From contig NC_134286.1 of the NCBI RefSeq assembly GCF_949628215.1, positions 620,001 through 684,000 of the forward strand: a stretch of 64,000 nt of DNA, in the 5' to 3' direction. Both the position numbers and the translations under genes were made by a program. Every line of letters starts with the position of its first letter. The stretch's first letter is position 1. The notes beneath the pieces were generated by a model. The model was given only the letters and a program-made list of their open reading frames with translations. It was not told where the DNA came from and did no database searches. Source of the DNA: Phalacrocorax aristotelis. Taxonomy: Eukaryota; Chordata; Aves; Suliformes; Phalacrocoracidae. Below, in pieces: positions 44,931-55,548 of the stretch.

Positions 44931-46300
44931 CAGGCCAGTGAGCGTCCACTGCAGCCATTTCTGCAGCCCAGCTCTGGCAAGAGGATGCTCCCAAAAGGCT
45001 CCCCCTCTTTCAGAAGCCCAAGAGCCCTGTCCGTGTCTGCTCCACTGGCCCCAGCTCTGCCTGCGTGGGCTCTCCTGCAGGTTTCAGAGCCATCCTCCTC
45101 TCCTGGACCCGCAGTGGGGAAGGAGGAAGACATTCAAATTCAAGGTAGTGAGCACAGATTCATCGGCTCTTCACCCTGAGCTGCCCGCTGCCCTTTCGGA
45201 GGGGGTGACCACACACCCCTCCGTTTACAAGGTACAATTTAACTGTCTCAGAAGCCTGTACGTCTCTGAGCTCTGAGCACCTGGGACAGTGGAGACTCAA
45301 GGAGGCAGCAGACCTAAATCAGGTGCCAAACACGGATTCCTCTGCACCTCCTCGGACTGACCGCCCGAGTTACTCTCACCATCTGTCTTCCCACATGCAG
45401 CTCCTGGGCAGACACACGCTCCTTCAGCTAACAGTGCAGGCAGCAAAAGGACAAACACTCTCGTTTCCAAGCGTATGGATTTTCTGTTCAGGTATTTGGG
45501 GAACGCGCTGCATTAGGGGAATGCGTTTTGTTTGTCTCTGTAACGCGCCGCGGCTGCTACACTTTGCTGTTGCAGAGGTGTTGCACCATGCCCAGGCTTC
45601 ACCGCCTGCCACGGAGGGCTGGGCCGGCCCCTCCACATCCCCTGCCCAGGGCATCTTCCAGGCAGGGGCCTTTGAGATCCTCGGAGGAAAAAAATGTGTA
45701 AAAGGTTGTATTTATCGTTCCTCATGCTCTCGCACTTACACCAGGCAAGCTTGGGGACAGCAGGCATTGGCCACAAACTTGGGACATATGATAAAAGCAT
45801 TCTCTGTCTAGATAAGACACATCTTCATGGAAACGAGCCCGTTATTAATAAACCATCATCTAGCAGCCAAATGTGTTGTGTTAACTCAAAAGTAATGAGG
45901 TTGTCGTGAATCACTGGGAGTCTGGGACGCGGTGATAGAAACCAGCTTGGAAAAATAATAGATTAGGCCAAAACCTGGAACTGAACCCTTTTTCTTTCTT
46001 TATGGTTGAAACTATTTAACAGTTTATATTCTTCACATTAGTTTTCCATTTCATGCTTCCAAGAAAACGGGATGGGAAACCCCAGGTACCGCAAAAACCA
46101 TCCTGGCCCGGGGGTTGTGGGAACCGGCAGGGGTCAGAGGCTCAGGCAGGTCTGGCCTCTGCACCCCAAAGCAAAGCCCCGCAAGGAAGGGGGGCAGCAC
46201 CCCACAACAGGGCTGTTGGGGATGCTGCTGAGCCGGAGGACCTGAGCCTGGGGGGAAGGGCGGGGTTGGGGCTTGGCCATCCTGCCTGATCTGGGACACC

Positions 46301-46336
46301 AGGAGGAGGAGGAGGAGGAGGAGGAGGAGGAGGAGA
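46301..46336. repeat. (AGG)n microsatellite
   Basis: About 11 uninterrupted AGG triplets. Confidence 0.9.
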
Positions 46337-47819
46337 CCTTCCCCTTCTGCCCAGCCTCTCGCCTCTACAGCAGCAGTTCCCAAAGGATTTTTGCTCCTCA
46401 AGGGGTGCTCAGTGGGCAGGGCACCCATGAAATGTGGGGAAAACACCCACTTGCTGAAGTTTTCCAGGCTACAGGTGCCTGGGGACTTTGGGGAAATAGC
46501 TCGGTGGCGGGGCGACAGCCGAGCCAGCTGAGTTCTCACAAAGGGAGCTGCGGTGGGAAAAACCCTTCTCCCCAGCATTGCATATTCATTTATTACAATT
46601 AACAGGCTAATCCAGCACCCCTCCCTACACCCTGACAACCTCAGTACCCACCTGTGCTTTGAATTACCTTTTTCCCTGCAAAGTCTGACTCTTCAGACCA
46701 CCCACAGTATTGCCAACAACTCCTTATCCCCCTGCCCTGACTGGCTCCCAGGGAGCTCCCTCCCTTCGCACATCGCCCTGGGGAGCAAAACCCCAGCTCC
46801 GAACACTTTGGGGGGCTCATCCCCAAATCCAGACAGTCCAGCCTGAGCCTCTCCCTGCTCCTTAGGCTCCGCACAGTTGTGCCCCTGCTGCACTCTTCCT
46901 CTGCTCTTCTTTCCATGCTCACTTTCTGGCAGGTTTTCCTCGCCTTCCTCATCCAACCACCCAGACCTCTCGTCCTCAGCACCCACAGATGTGTGAGAGC
47001 ATCTCTGTTTGCACGGGCATGCCGGGCAAGGGGGCACCTCATCTTCCTCCCGTCCTCCCTGCGGAGACACCACTTCTTGCCCTGCACTGAGCCTGGCCTC
47101 TCCCGGGGGCAAGTGCAGGTCCCTGACCATCTCCTGCACCCATCCGATGCCGGCAGCTCGGTTTCCCGTGCCGGCATTGCCACATGCTGCAGAACGCCAG
47201 CTGCTTGGCTCACTCCAAACAGCAGCTTGGCCTCCCCACAACACCTTTTATCCACACCCAAAGGGGCCAGAATAGGCTTTCGCCCCCGTGGGCAGCCCAG
47301 CACCCCCCCACCCCCTGCATTCAGTTGTGCCGTGGGTGAGAGCTGCCAGAGCGGGCACTACCAGCCCAGCGGGACCCCCGGGAGCAGCCCCAGGGGCCGG
47401 TTGAGGCTCACAAAGGTTGCTGGGTCCTGGGAAGGCATCGCCGCGCTGCCGCCGACCTGAGGAACCCCCACCTTTGCTCCAGAAACGCTCTGGGTAATCG
47501 TCGAGGTTAATCCAGCTTCTTGGGGGTGAAAAGTGAAAGAGGAGAAGGAATATGTAAGGAATATATAAGCTCTTCCAAACTGTGAGACACAGCAAACCCA
47601 CCAGATCAAGCATTCAGAAATGCCCAGCTCTGACCATCGACGTTGTATTCAGCGCTAATTTGCAAGTCTCTGCATTCGAGGTGATCTTGGAATTACTCTA
47701 TTTTCCAACAGTGGTAAAACCGGGGCTTACGCAGACCTGGAGGAAGCTCATCTGCTTCCCCGCCAGCTTGGCTCCCACGGCATTTCTCAGAAGAGCAGAG
47801 AACAATTCTGCAAAGATCG

Positions 47820-48000
47820 AGCTGAAAAGTGACATATTCCCCCTCCTTTGTTTCCAGTTCCATCAGCTGAAATCCTCCCTCTCTCCAACTCCTGAAGGGC
47901 TCTCATTGTAATTACCATCGCAGGAACATGTGAGCAACACGATGCTGCAAATTCCTCGGCAGCGGAGGCAGCCAAGCAGATAAATCCACGGAAGGCCGGG
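47820..48000. promoter_or_regulatory. Candidate regulatory block
   Basis: Contains CATTGTAATTACCATCGC (47906-47923), CATCAGCTGAAATCC and GGAACATGTGAGC. Mid-GC, motif-bearing, no frame of interest. Weak inference. Confidence 0.25.
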
Positions 48001-48224
48001 GCTGTGCTTTAGCCATACCTGCCCCCAGGGCTCTCATCTGCCTGGCACGAGCGCGGGCACGGGGCGATGCTGCTGCTCATGCTCCCCCATGTCCCTCTGC
48101 CCGCAGAGAGCTGGGCCCACCCAGCACAGCCCGAGGCACCTGCCCGGACCCCCGAGCCCGGAGGGTTCGTGCTCCGGTAGCCCCAGCACCGGCCGCCACC
48201 GCTCCCCTGCCCCCAGGGGCTTGT
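48001..48224. other. Unassigned GC-rich DNA
   Basis: Nothing recognised. Confidence 0.3.
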
Positions 48225-48600
48225 TCACTGCAGGTACACTTTTTATTGGATTTTGTTAAATTAAACATATGATCCCGTATTATCTGACCCAGCTCTGAAG
48301 TCTCCCAGGCACAAGCAAGCTCTGCTGTCTCAGCTTTTCATTTACATGTTTATTTACTGCCTTTCAGATCACCCGGTTTGCACTGTGCAGCCTCTGATGA
48401 ATAAATAACCAGTGCCCTTGTAGGCCAGATTGATTAAATGTATTTAATTAATGAGCCCAGCTCCCCTTGAGGACCCTCCCAACTAAAATACTGAAACCAG
48501 CCTTTTGTATATGACACCGCCAGGACCCATTGATTTGCAGCAATATGAAAGAGGAATGATTTAGTAACTTCATTGATGCCGTAACAAGGACCTCCCCGAG
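48225..48600. promoter_or_regulatory. Candidate developmental enhancer-like block
   Basis: Includes TTTTGTTAAATTAAAC, GATGAATAAATAACC, TTGATTAAATGTATTTAATT and the adjoining AATTAATGAGC (48430-48455), CCATTGATTTGCAGC, GATTTAGTAAC and CATTGATGCC. Motif density and AT contrast with both flanks are strong. Confidence 0.4.
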
Positions 48601-49989
48601 GACGGGGAAAGGCTGCCGAGGGGTCGGGTCGCAGGCGGCTCACTTGTGCGTTGCTCCCCCTCACCGCTCGGCCACGCAACCCCTGTCAACATCCGTATTT
48701 CTGGTAGCGGTAGCTGTCTGTCCTCCCCTTGCACGGCTTTGGGGACCAGGCGCAGGGAGGCCAGCGCTGCCGCTTGCTCCCAACAGGCATCGAGGGCACA
48801 CAGGTCCCAGAAACAAGGCGGAAAGAGCAATTGTCCTCCAAGGGAAAAAATCACCTGCTGCTGTTCGGAGGGTGCTTGTTCCTTTGCTCGGGGCAATAAA
48901 CAGCGGTCGGGGAACAGGCAGGGGAGGAGGCTGTGTGAAGGAAGAGCAGAGATTGCTGCAAGCCAGGAGCACTCGCAGGCCTCCGCGGGGAAAGGCACGG
49001 GTGGGCTCAGCAGCAGAGGCGCACAAGGCAGGCTGTGCCAGGAGGAGCCGCTGAGCCGCGCGCGCCGGCGAAGTGGCGCGAAGGGCAACCTTTGGGCGAC
49101 ACCGGCCCCGCCGCAGGGACGGTGCTGGGGCAGGGGGGGCGGCAGCAGGGGCTTCGCCTCCCACACACAGCTGCTCCCTCCTCCCACAGCACATATGCCA
49201 CGGTGCCAGCCCACATATGGATCATCCTCACCCCCGGCGTCTGCCCGCCAGGCTCAAAGGGCAGCCTCCTCCGGGCAGGGAGCGCGGTTGGTGCCCCAGA
49301 CACCAGACCTGAGCACCCGTGGCCCCAGCGCGAGCCGAGATGCTGCTCCGGAGGAGGCAGCGCTGGTTTCAAGGCCAGTGGGTTTAAGGAGAGGTGCTGC
49401 CTGCAGGGCAGGACGAGCAAACGGGTGCAGGGAGGGGTTCTGGCCCTGGGCTCTCGCCCTGACAGATGCCCGACCTGCAAAGGCTCTCAAGCAGCCTTTC
49501 CAAAATCTACCCCTGACTCTTCTGCCCTAATTCTCCGTTAGCAAACACGATGACAGGCAGGTGTTAAGAGCTGCCCCAGGCCGCTCCTCACCAGGCAGGT
49601 TGCTGAGCCATCACGATCCAGGGCTCAGACCCTGCTCTGAGCAGCTCTGTGCACAGCCCCGCAGCGACAGGTACCTGGGGATGCCCAGCTGCTGGGGCTG
49701 CGGTGGGCTGGGGGGCTCTGCCGTGGGGTGTGTGACGCTACCCCGAGGGGAGACAACTGGGGTTGCTCCTTGGCAAGGTCAAAGCTGGAGGTTTGTAGGA
49801 GAGGGGGAGCCGGGGCAGGCGTTGCTGTCCAGGGCCAGCCTAAGCTGAGCACCAGGTAGCCAAAGGGGCTGGACCCTGCCCGCCTGCCCGCCCGAAGCGG
49901 TCCCTGTTCGAGGTCAGATGGCAGGCTCCGCCAGCACCTTGCCCTGCCGCAGACCTCCTCCCGCCACGCTCAGCAGCATCCTAGAGAAG
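48601..49989. other. Unassigned GC-rich DNA
   Basis: Includes a 294-residue plus frame (48646-49530) and opposed minus frames. Basic, Ser/Ala/Gly-rich translations without domains are typical of non-coding GC-rich DNA. CpG-dense around 49050-49110. Confidence 0.35.
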
Positions 49990-50126
49990 ATGCCACACGG
50001 TTTTATTAATTAGTGCGTTAAATTATTGCTGCAGCTAATTGAGGGCCGCACGATCCCCTCTAGCTCCCTGCCCAGCGGCCGGCAGCTCGGGCAGGAAGAC
50101 GCAGCGCCGCAGCGGATCAGCAGCGT

Positions 50127-50142
50127 GCAGCTAATTAGCTGC
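50127..50142. promoter_or_regulatory. Perfect 16-bp palindrome with TAATTA core
   Basis: GCAGCTAATTAGCTGC is its own reverse complement. The centre is a canonical paired homeodomain core with symmetric AGCT flanks. A half-copy, GCAGCTAATT, sits about 96 bp upstream at 50031. Confidence 0.5.
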
Positions 50143-50220
50143 CGTCGGGAGCGTCCCACGCCAAGCGTGCCGCGTGCCCTCCGTGCCGCCTGACACAGAC
50201 GGCTGCCAGGCTCATCTCGG

Positions 50221-50232
50221 TGACGATCGTCA
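50221..50232. promoter_or_regulatory. Perfect 12-bp palindrome with CRE-half arms
   Basis: TGACGATCGTCA is its own reverse complement; TGACG and CGTCA are bZIP half-sites separated by AT. It lies directly before TTTTAATTAG. Confidence 0.45.
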
Positions 50233-50440
50233 GGTTTTAATTAGCCTCGAACACGATTCCTGTCACAAACACTCTGCTGGGGGTTGTTTGTTTTAATTTG
50301 ATCAGGGACAGGCGAAGAGAGGGGGAAGAAGGAAGGTAATTAAATTTGACTAAAAATCTTGGAATGCCATTACTGCTGATGTCCTCATTTGCATAACCCA
50401 TCACCCGCAGCGCCCAGAACTTCCGCCAGTTTATTTTGAC

Positions 50441-50929
50441 TATTCCGCTCCCCCCGCCGCCCCTGCGCAGCACCCCACGGACCCCTGGCACCGCGCAGCC
50501 GGGCTGGGGGCAATGGGACGCTCCGGGGAGAGGGGAGGTGGGTCACCGGCGAAAGGAACAAACACACCCTGACTCACTTTTAGCAAATGAGGGGCTGAAG
50601 GTGAAGTGGTTAAAATACCAGCACCTGGGTTAGGCGGTTTAAATACCACCCGCTGGGGTGATTCTCTCTGGCGCCTGGGGCTCACTGGGGGCTGGGGCTC
50701 CCCATCCCTCCCGAAGCACCTGGGAGCCCGAGCCCCGGCAGAGGAGCTGCGCGGTGCTGGGAAGAATGACAGGGCTGGGTGAGTGCCAGCAAGGCATGGA
50801 GCTGGCGGGGGCTCCAGAGCCCCGACCTGGGGGCCGCTGAGGGTCCCAGAGTGCGAGTTTCGCTCCCCGGCACAAGGACAGCGAAGCGGCAGGTGGGTGC
50901 AAGGTCGGGCTGGGTATTTCTCTTCTCAA
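50441..50929. other. Unassigned GC-rich DNA
   Basis: Nothing recognised. Confidence 0.3.
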
Positions 50930-51360
50930 TCCTCCTTTTGCATGGCCTTCAATAGCTCCTTTGGTGCTTCTGTTTCCCTGTTTAACATGGAGAAAATACT
51001 ATTCCTAATTTCCCTGCTTGGCTGTCCATAAAGTAATTAACTGACAATTATTTCTGCTCATTGGCAAGTTTGTTCTAATGATGTTTGCTAAACATTTGAT
51101 TATTATTGCAAATGCTGCTTTTGCATGTGGCTGTGATTTCTAGAGATGGTTTCTGGGAGAAGTAGCTTTCACAGGCAGGTGCTTTGTTTTATAGAGATAT
51201 CGCAGTCAGAAAATTTGTGATGCTGTTAGGTTTTTCTGGTTATGTAGATAAAGTAATCAAGGTGATAAGCTTACACTGGGTGACAAACAGGGGTTTCATG
51301 ATTGATAGAATTAGTAAAAATTGTGGATGCTTTATCAAGAAATGCAGTGAGGAAGGGGGA
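50930..51360. promoter_or_regulatory. AT-rich candidate regulatory block
   Basis: Contains CCATAAAGTAATTAACTG and ACAATTATTTCTG (51027-51055), TCTAATGATG, TTTGATTATTATTGC and TTTTGCATGTGG. The later part (51190-51350) has GTTATGTAGATAAAGTAATC and AGAATTAGTAAAAATTG. An open frame starting at 51184 runs into GC-rich DNA and is not recognised. Confidence 0.35.
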
Positions 51361-54300
51361 ACAGGGATGTTTGCTAGGGGAGTAGAGGCAAGGCGAGATG
51401 TCCCCGGGCTGCCCCTGGGATGTGCATTTACAGCCATGCAAAATCCTCCGGCTGTTCGAGGCAGGAGCATCTGCCCCCACGTCCCCAGTGCTGCCAGCAG
51501 CAGCTGCAGGACTCGAGCGGGGCGATGCTCCGGAGCCAGCCTCTGCAAGCACCCAGTGCCCGGGGGGGCGGCTGCTCCGCCAAGCTCCTGCTGGGCCCTG
51601 CTGCTGAAGTCAGCAGTTCTGGACATTTCTTGGATCAGACTGATTCCCCTCCCATCGCAGCCATCCTTTTCAAGCCCTGGAGACCATTACGCAGTGCTCG
51701 AGAAATGTTATTAAAGGCCTTTCTGGATGATTTTCTCTAATCAGGTCCTTACACCCAGGGCCCCGGGGCATCAGAGGAGAGGTATCATCTCTACACCGGC
51801 AGCGCTTCCCTACAGAGGATTTGCCCTGTTGCTTCTTCCTGTTTAAAAGGACACAAGCTTTTCCCACATTGCTCCCTCTCTCTGAAGGAGCCGCAGTGGC
51901 AAGAAGAGCCCAGGAGAAGTAGCAGGGTGGGCTAGACTGCAAAACGCCCAGGCACGGCTGAGAATAACGCAGAGAAAACTGGGGAGAAGCTTCATTTTGT
52001 CCTCCAGGTGGGCTCTAGGGGAAGGAGGGAATGCCGGTTAGAGGCACGGAGCTACCCAAGCGGCATCGGCTCTTGTTGGTCTGGGAGCTGGATCCCACCC
52101 TTGCATCATCTGGCATTGCCCCCTCCCCACAGACCCGCTGGGAATAGAACCTTAGAACATGGGAAGGAGAGAAGCAATGTGGAGAGAGAGCTCCAAGGTG
52201 CTGGGAAGGCCAAGGGGTTATGCGTAGAGGTCCAGGTGCTGGCAGAGCAGAAGAGGTTCTTGCAATACAAATACTAGACAAAAAAGAGGGCTGAAGAGAG
52301 ACAGAGAAGGATAAAGAGGTTGAGCTGTTACAGGAGCAGTGGAAGGGAAGAAAGCAATGTGGGCAAAACCTAGGAGGCTTTTAGTAGCTGAGGATGATTT
52401 GAATAAGCCCGTGCTGGCTGCAGAGGCTGTGAAGGATGCGATGGGGGGGCATCACGACTGTGATGCAAATGGAAGGAAGCTGAAATGCCACCCGCTCGCA
52501 GCTGGTCTCCAGAGGCAGCAGCACCCCTCTGGAGAGCACCCGAGGAAGAATCGCCTCTTCCAGTGGCACGGTGGAAACCAGGCCTCTTCCTCCAGCACGA
52601 TAAAGCTGCCAGTGCCAGAGATAACAGACCGGGCTCCCACACGCTGCGTGTTAGAGCTCATCGCCTGACAGGTGTTACAGCAGCACACGTTACCTTTGAG
52701 GTGACGTGGTTGTGTTCCCGCCTTGAAAAAGGAATGGATTACCCTTGTCACCAGCAAAAATAGGACGCCATAAAAATGACTTGCACTTGCGAGCAGGGTA
52801 AGGCCTGTCATTACTACGGGTGTGCCCTGGGAGCTCCCTCGGAAACAGTCCCAGCCACGACCGCAGCGGTCCTGCGCGCTGGGTAGGGACCAGCCAGGAG
52901 CCCCGGGAGGATGCGATCCTCCTTTACACCTTCTGCAACACTGTCACAGGGTCTGCAGGACTTCATCCTTCTATTTAAAAGAACTTGGGAGTAATGGCAT
53001 GTTAGCTGTCACTAAAAGGAGAGCTGGAGCATCCTCTGAGCACCTTTCCCCAGCTTTCTCTACTGCCACATGGCTGAAACATGAAGCGTTTGCAATGTGG
53101 CTGGAGAAAAAGGGGCATCATCCAAAAGCCGTTGCTGTTGGTTTCCCCCATCCCCTCAATATTCAGCTTATATATGGGGTTGTTTAGCTTCTCTTGTGCT
53201 TCTTGCAGCTTTCCTCTGATCAAACAGTTATGGGGCTCCCACCGAGCTGTTCCCTGCCCTCCTCCAGTGGCACCTTCCCGTCGTGAGCCACCAAAGCGCT
53301 GGCACGTCCCGCAGCACTGCAAAGCAGGCGTGATGCACATGGGACTGGCACGTGGCGTTGGCACAGCACTTTAAATCTTCCAGTTAAAGGCAGTCCAGGT
53401 GTCCAATTTCTCCCTGGCCTCAGGCCCTCTCTGCCGTGCCATGTGCTTGTAATGATCTGTCCCTGTGCCTGTGGAGCTCGGGAGCCCTGGGCTGCCCAAG
53501 CAGCCGTGGGCGCAGTGGTCCGAGGAAGCTCTTTCATACAGCAGGCATCAGAGCCCCAGGAATATAAAGAGGACTCCATGGCTTTGCAAGGCAAGTCCAG
53601 AAGCACAGGGGTGAGAACTACCTAACAGCGTCCAAAGGACCAGCCAGTAGCAAGAGGAAAGTCATGCTGGTTCCCCAGTAAAGCCCAGAACTGGCTTAAT
53701 CCTTGTCAGACCTGGCAGCCTTCAGGGAGCCAGTTCTTCTTCTGGGCCTGGAAATCTGGATTCCCCTGCTGCAGTGGCTCCCAAACATCCTCCTGCAAGG
53801 TACTTAGCAGGCTGTATTCTCTCAGTACACCTAAAGCAGGGGAGGGTATGAACCCTAAAGAGCCACACAGCTCAGTATATGTGTCTAAAATCCAACATCA
53901 GAACAAGTTGTTGTGATCAAACTTCTCATCTGGTTTAAGGCTGGCAATTTCACACGATTTCAGCGTGACAACTGGAAAGCAAAGGCCCAAATATTTTCCT
54001 GTGATTTATTCTGCATTGATCTGCAGGAGTAAGAAGCATGGAAGTTTGAAGAATATGTAAGAAACTGCCGAGTGTGCCAGCTTAAACAGCTTTAGCAATT
54101 TGTTCCACTTCTTCTTCCCAGCCATTGCACAGCCCAGGGCACTTACAGGCTGCTCCTCCTCTGCCCCAGTTGGTCTGTGGTGAAACTGGCTCTGTTTGCC
54201 TCTGAGTTTAAACCGTAAACGAGTAGGGTAATTACTTCACTTCAATACTTACAGCCTTGTTGCCTGCAACTATGCTTGCGCCCAGCTCTGAGAACCGTGA

Positions 54301-55502
54301 CGCTGGTCCGACGGTGGTGGGTTCATGTGCTCCCCCCCCAGCTCTTATGGCCTGAGCATGGCGGCTGGTAAAAGCCCGTGGCAGATCAGGGGTCCGAGCT
54401 GCTTTACCATGCAAATACTAACTCAGGTAAAACTAATGCTTCTCTTCAGCATCACCCATGTGTTTCCCTTCATTAATTCTTTTGGGCATCCAACTTTTAC
54501 AATGGTTCTGTTTTCTACTAGCCAGGTCCCTCTCGGTGGCTGTGCTGCTAGGGTGATGATGTGCTGCTGCGGGGACTGCGCCTGGCAGAGGCACCTTGGT
54601 GGCCGTGGAGGCCAGTTTCACTGAGGGGTTGGAATGTCATCACGAAGACCTCGACCTGGATGCCCCCTCACCCCGCACGGAGCAGCGCAGCAAGCCTTGC
54701 ACCATCCCTCAGGGCTGCACGATGGCACAGGGTAAGAAGAGGATCAGACTCCCATGCATTAGCATTTACCCTGTTTCACAGAGCATGTGTAGACAGCAGG
54801 GTTTCTGCAGCAAGGAAATGTTCTTTGGTCCTCTTCTGGAGTGCTACTAGCTGAAATTTCCACCAGTGTTGGGGGTTTTCAACCTCAGATGGCTTTGCAG
54901 CCCGCAGAATGAAATCGGCAGCAGCGAAGCACGGCCGCATCGGAGCAAGCACAGCAACCACGGAGGGAAGGAGCGCTTGGCTGAGGTTGCAGAGGAGAAC
55001 AGGCAGGCAGAGCGTTTCTCCCCAGCTGGAGCTGACACCCCAACTAACCTCTTTGTGCACCCACAGTGGAGTCTATTAAAGACCATGAGTCAGCCAAACC
55101 CTGAGTATGAATCTCATTAAGCAGCAGAGCACTAACACGCCCTTGCTCCTAAGAAAGGCTTTGTCTCCTACTTCTTCCAGTTCCCAGGTCCTTCCCCATC
55201 CAGCGAGGAGCTCTCTGACTTCACTTACCGCCAGCTTTCAGTCAGATTTGTGCAATCTTTTTCCAGCATGATAAAAAGCAACAATGTGCAGGAGGAGTGT
55301 AGAACAACATGAAACTCCATGGGGATTCCCACATGGAGGGTGACAGCTCCCTCCTGCACCCCCAGCAACGCCAGGATGTGGCTCCGCAGCGGCAGCAGGG
55401 CAAGTTGGGGCAAGGATGGTGTGAGCGAGGTCTGTCTCACGCTGTGCTCAGGGCATTTTCACTTGGTCCAGACTGATTTCTCTGCAAGCACTGTGGCACT
55501 GG
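51361..55502. other. Unassigned DNA
   Basis: Mixed composition, AT-richer around 52260-52350, 52960-53010 and 53880-54080. I found no LINE fragment, RNA gene or exon. Short frames are present on both strands throughout. Confidence 0.3.
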
Positions 55503-55548
55503 TATAATCTATAGATATTACAGATAGTATAGTATATAGATATTTCTG
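55503..55548. repeat. AT-rich TATAGATATT-type low-complexity repeat
   Basis: ATAGATATTACAGATAG and ATAGTATATAGATATT are imperfect repeats of TATAGATATT. Confidence 0.6.

Larger units (their letters stand above)
44031..47819. other. Unassigned DNA with short simple repeats
   Basis: GC-rich. AT-richer patches lie at 45690-46060 (ACCAAATGTG-like words, GTTATTAATAAACC at 45841, AAAATAATAGATTAGG) and 46575-46610 (CATATTCATTTATTACAATT). Several long opposed frames (46641-47303 minus, 46879-47460 plus) cancel as coding evidence. No RNA gene recognised. Confidence 0.3.
49990..50440. promoter_or_regulatory. Strongest enhancer-like block in the window
   Basis: Ordered motifs: TTTTATTAATTAG (50001-50013), GTTAAATTATTGC, GCAGCTAATTG (50031-50041), the 16-bp palindrome GCAGCTAATTAGCTGC (50127-50142), the 12-bp palindrome TGACGATCGTCA (50221-50232, CRE-half-like arms) followed by TTTTAATTAGCC, TTTTAATTTGATC, GGTAATTAAATTTGAC (about 50336-50350), GGAATG (50361-50366, TEAD-like) and a perfect octamer ATTTGCAT (50387-50394). 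No repeat or gene overlaps it. An enhancer role is inferred from motif density and is not demonstrated. Confidence 0.45.

Noticed and set aside
48646-49530. 294-residue plus-strand frame
   Set aside because: Matched by 214-, 177- and 157-residue opposite-strand frames; translation is Ser/Ala/Arg-rich without motifs.
51184-51714. 176-residue plus frame beginning in AT-rich DNA
   Set aside because: Composition switches from AT-rich to GC-rich midway, which is unlike a real exon, and no family is recognised.
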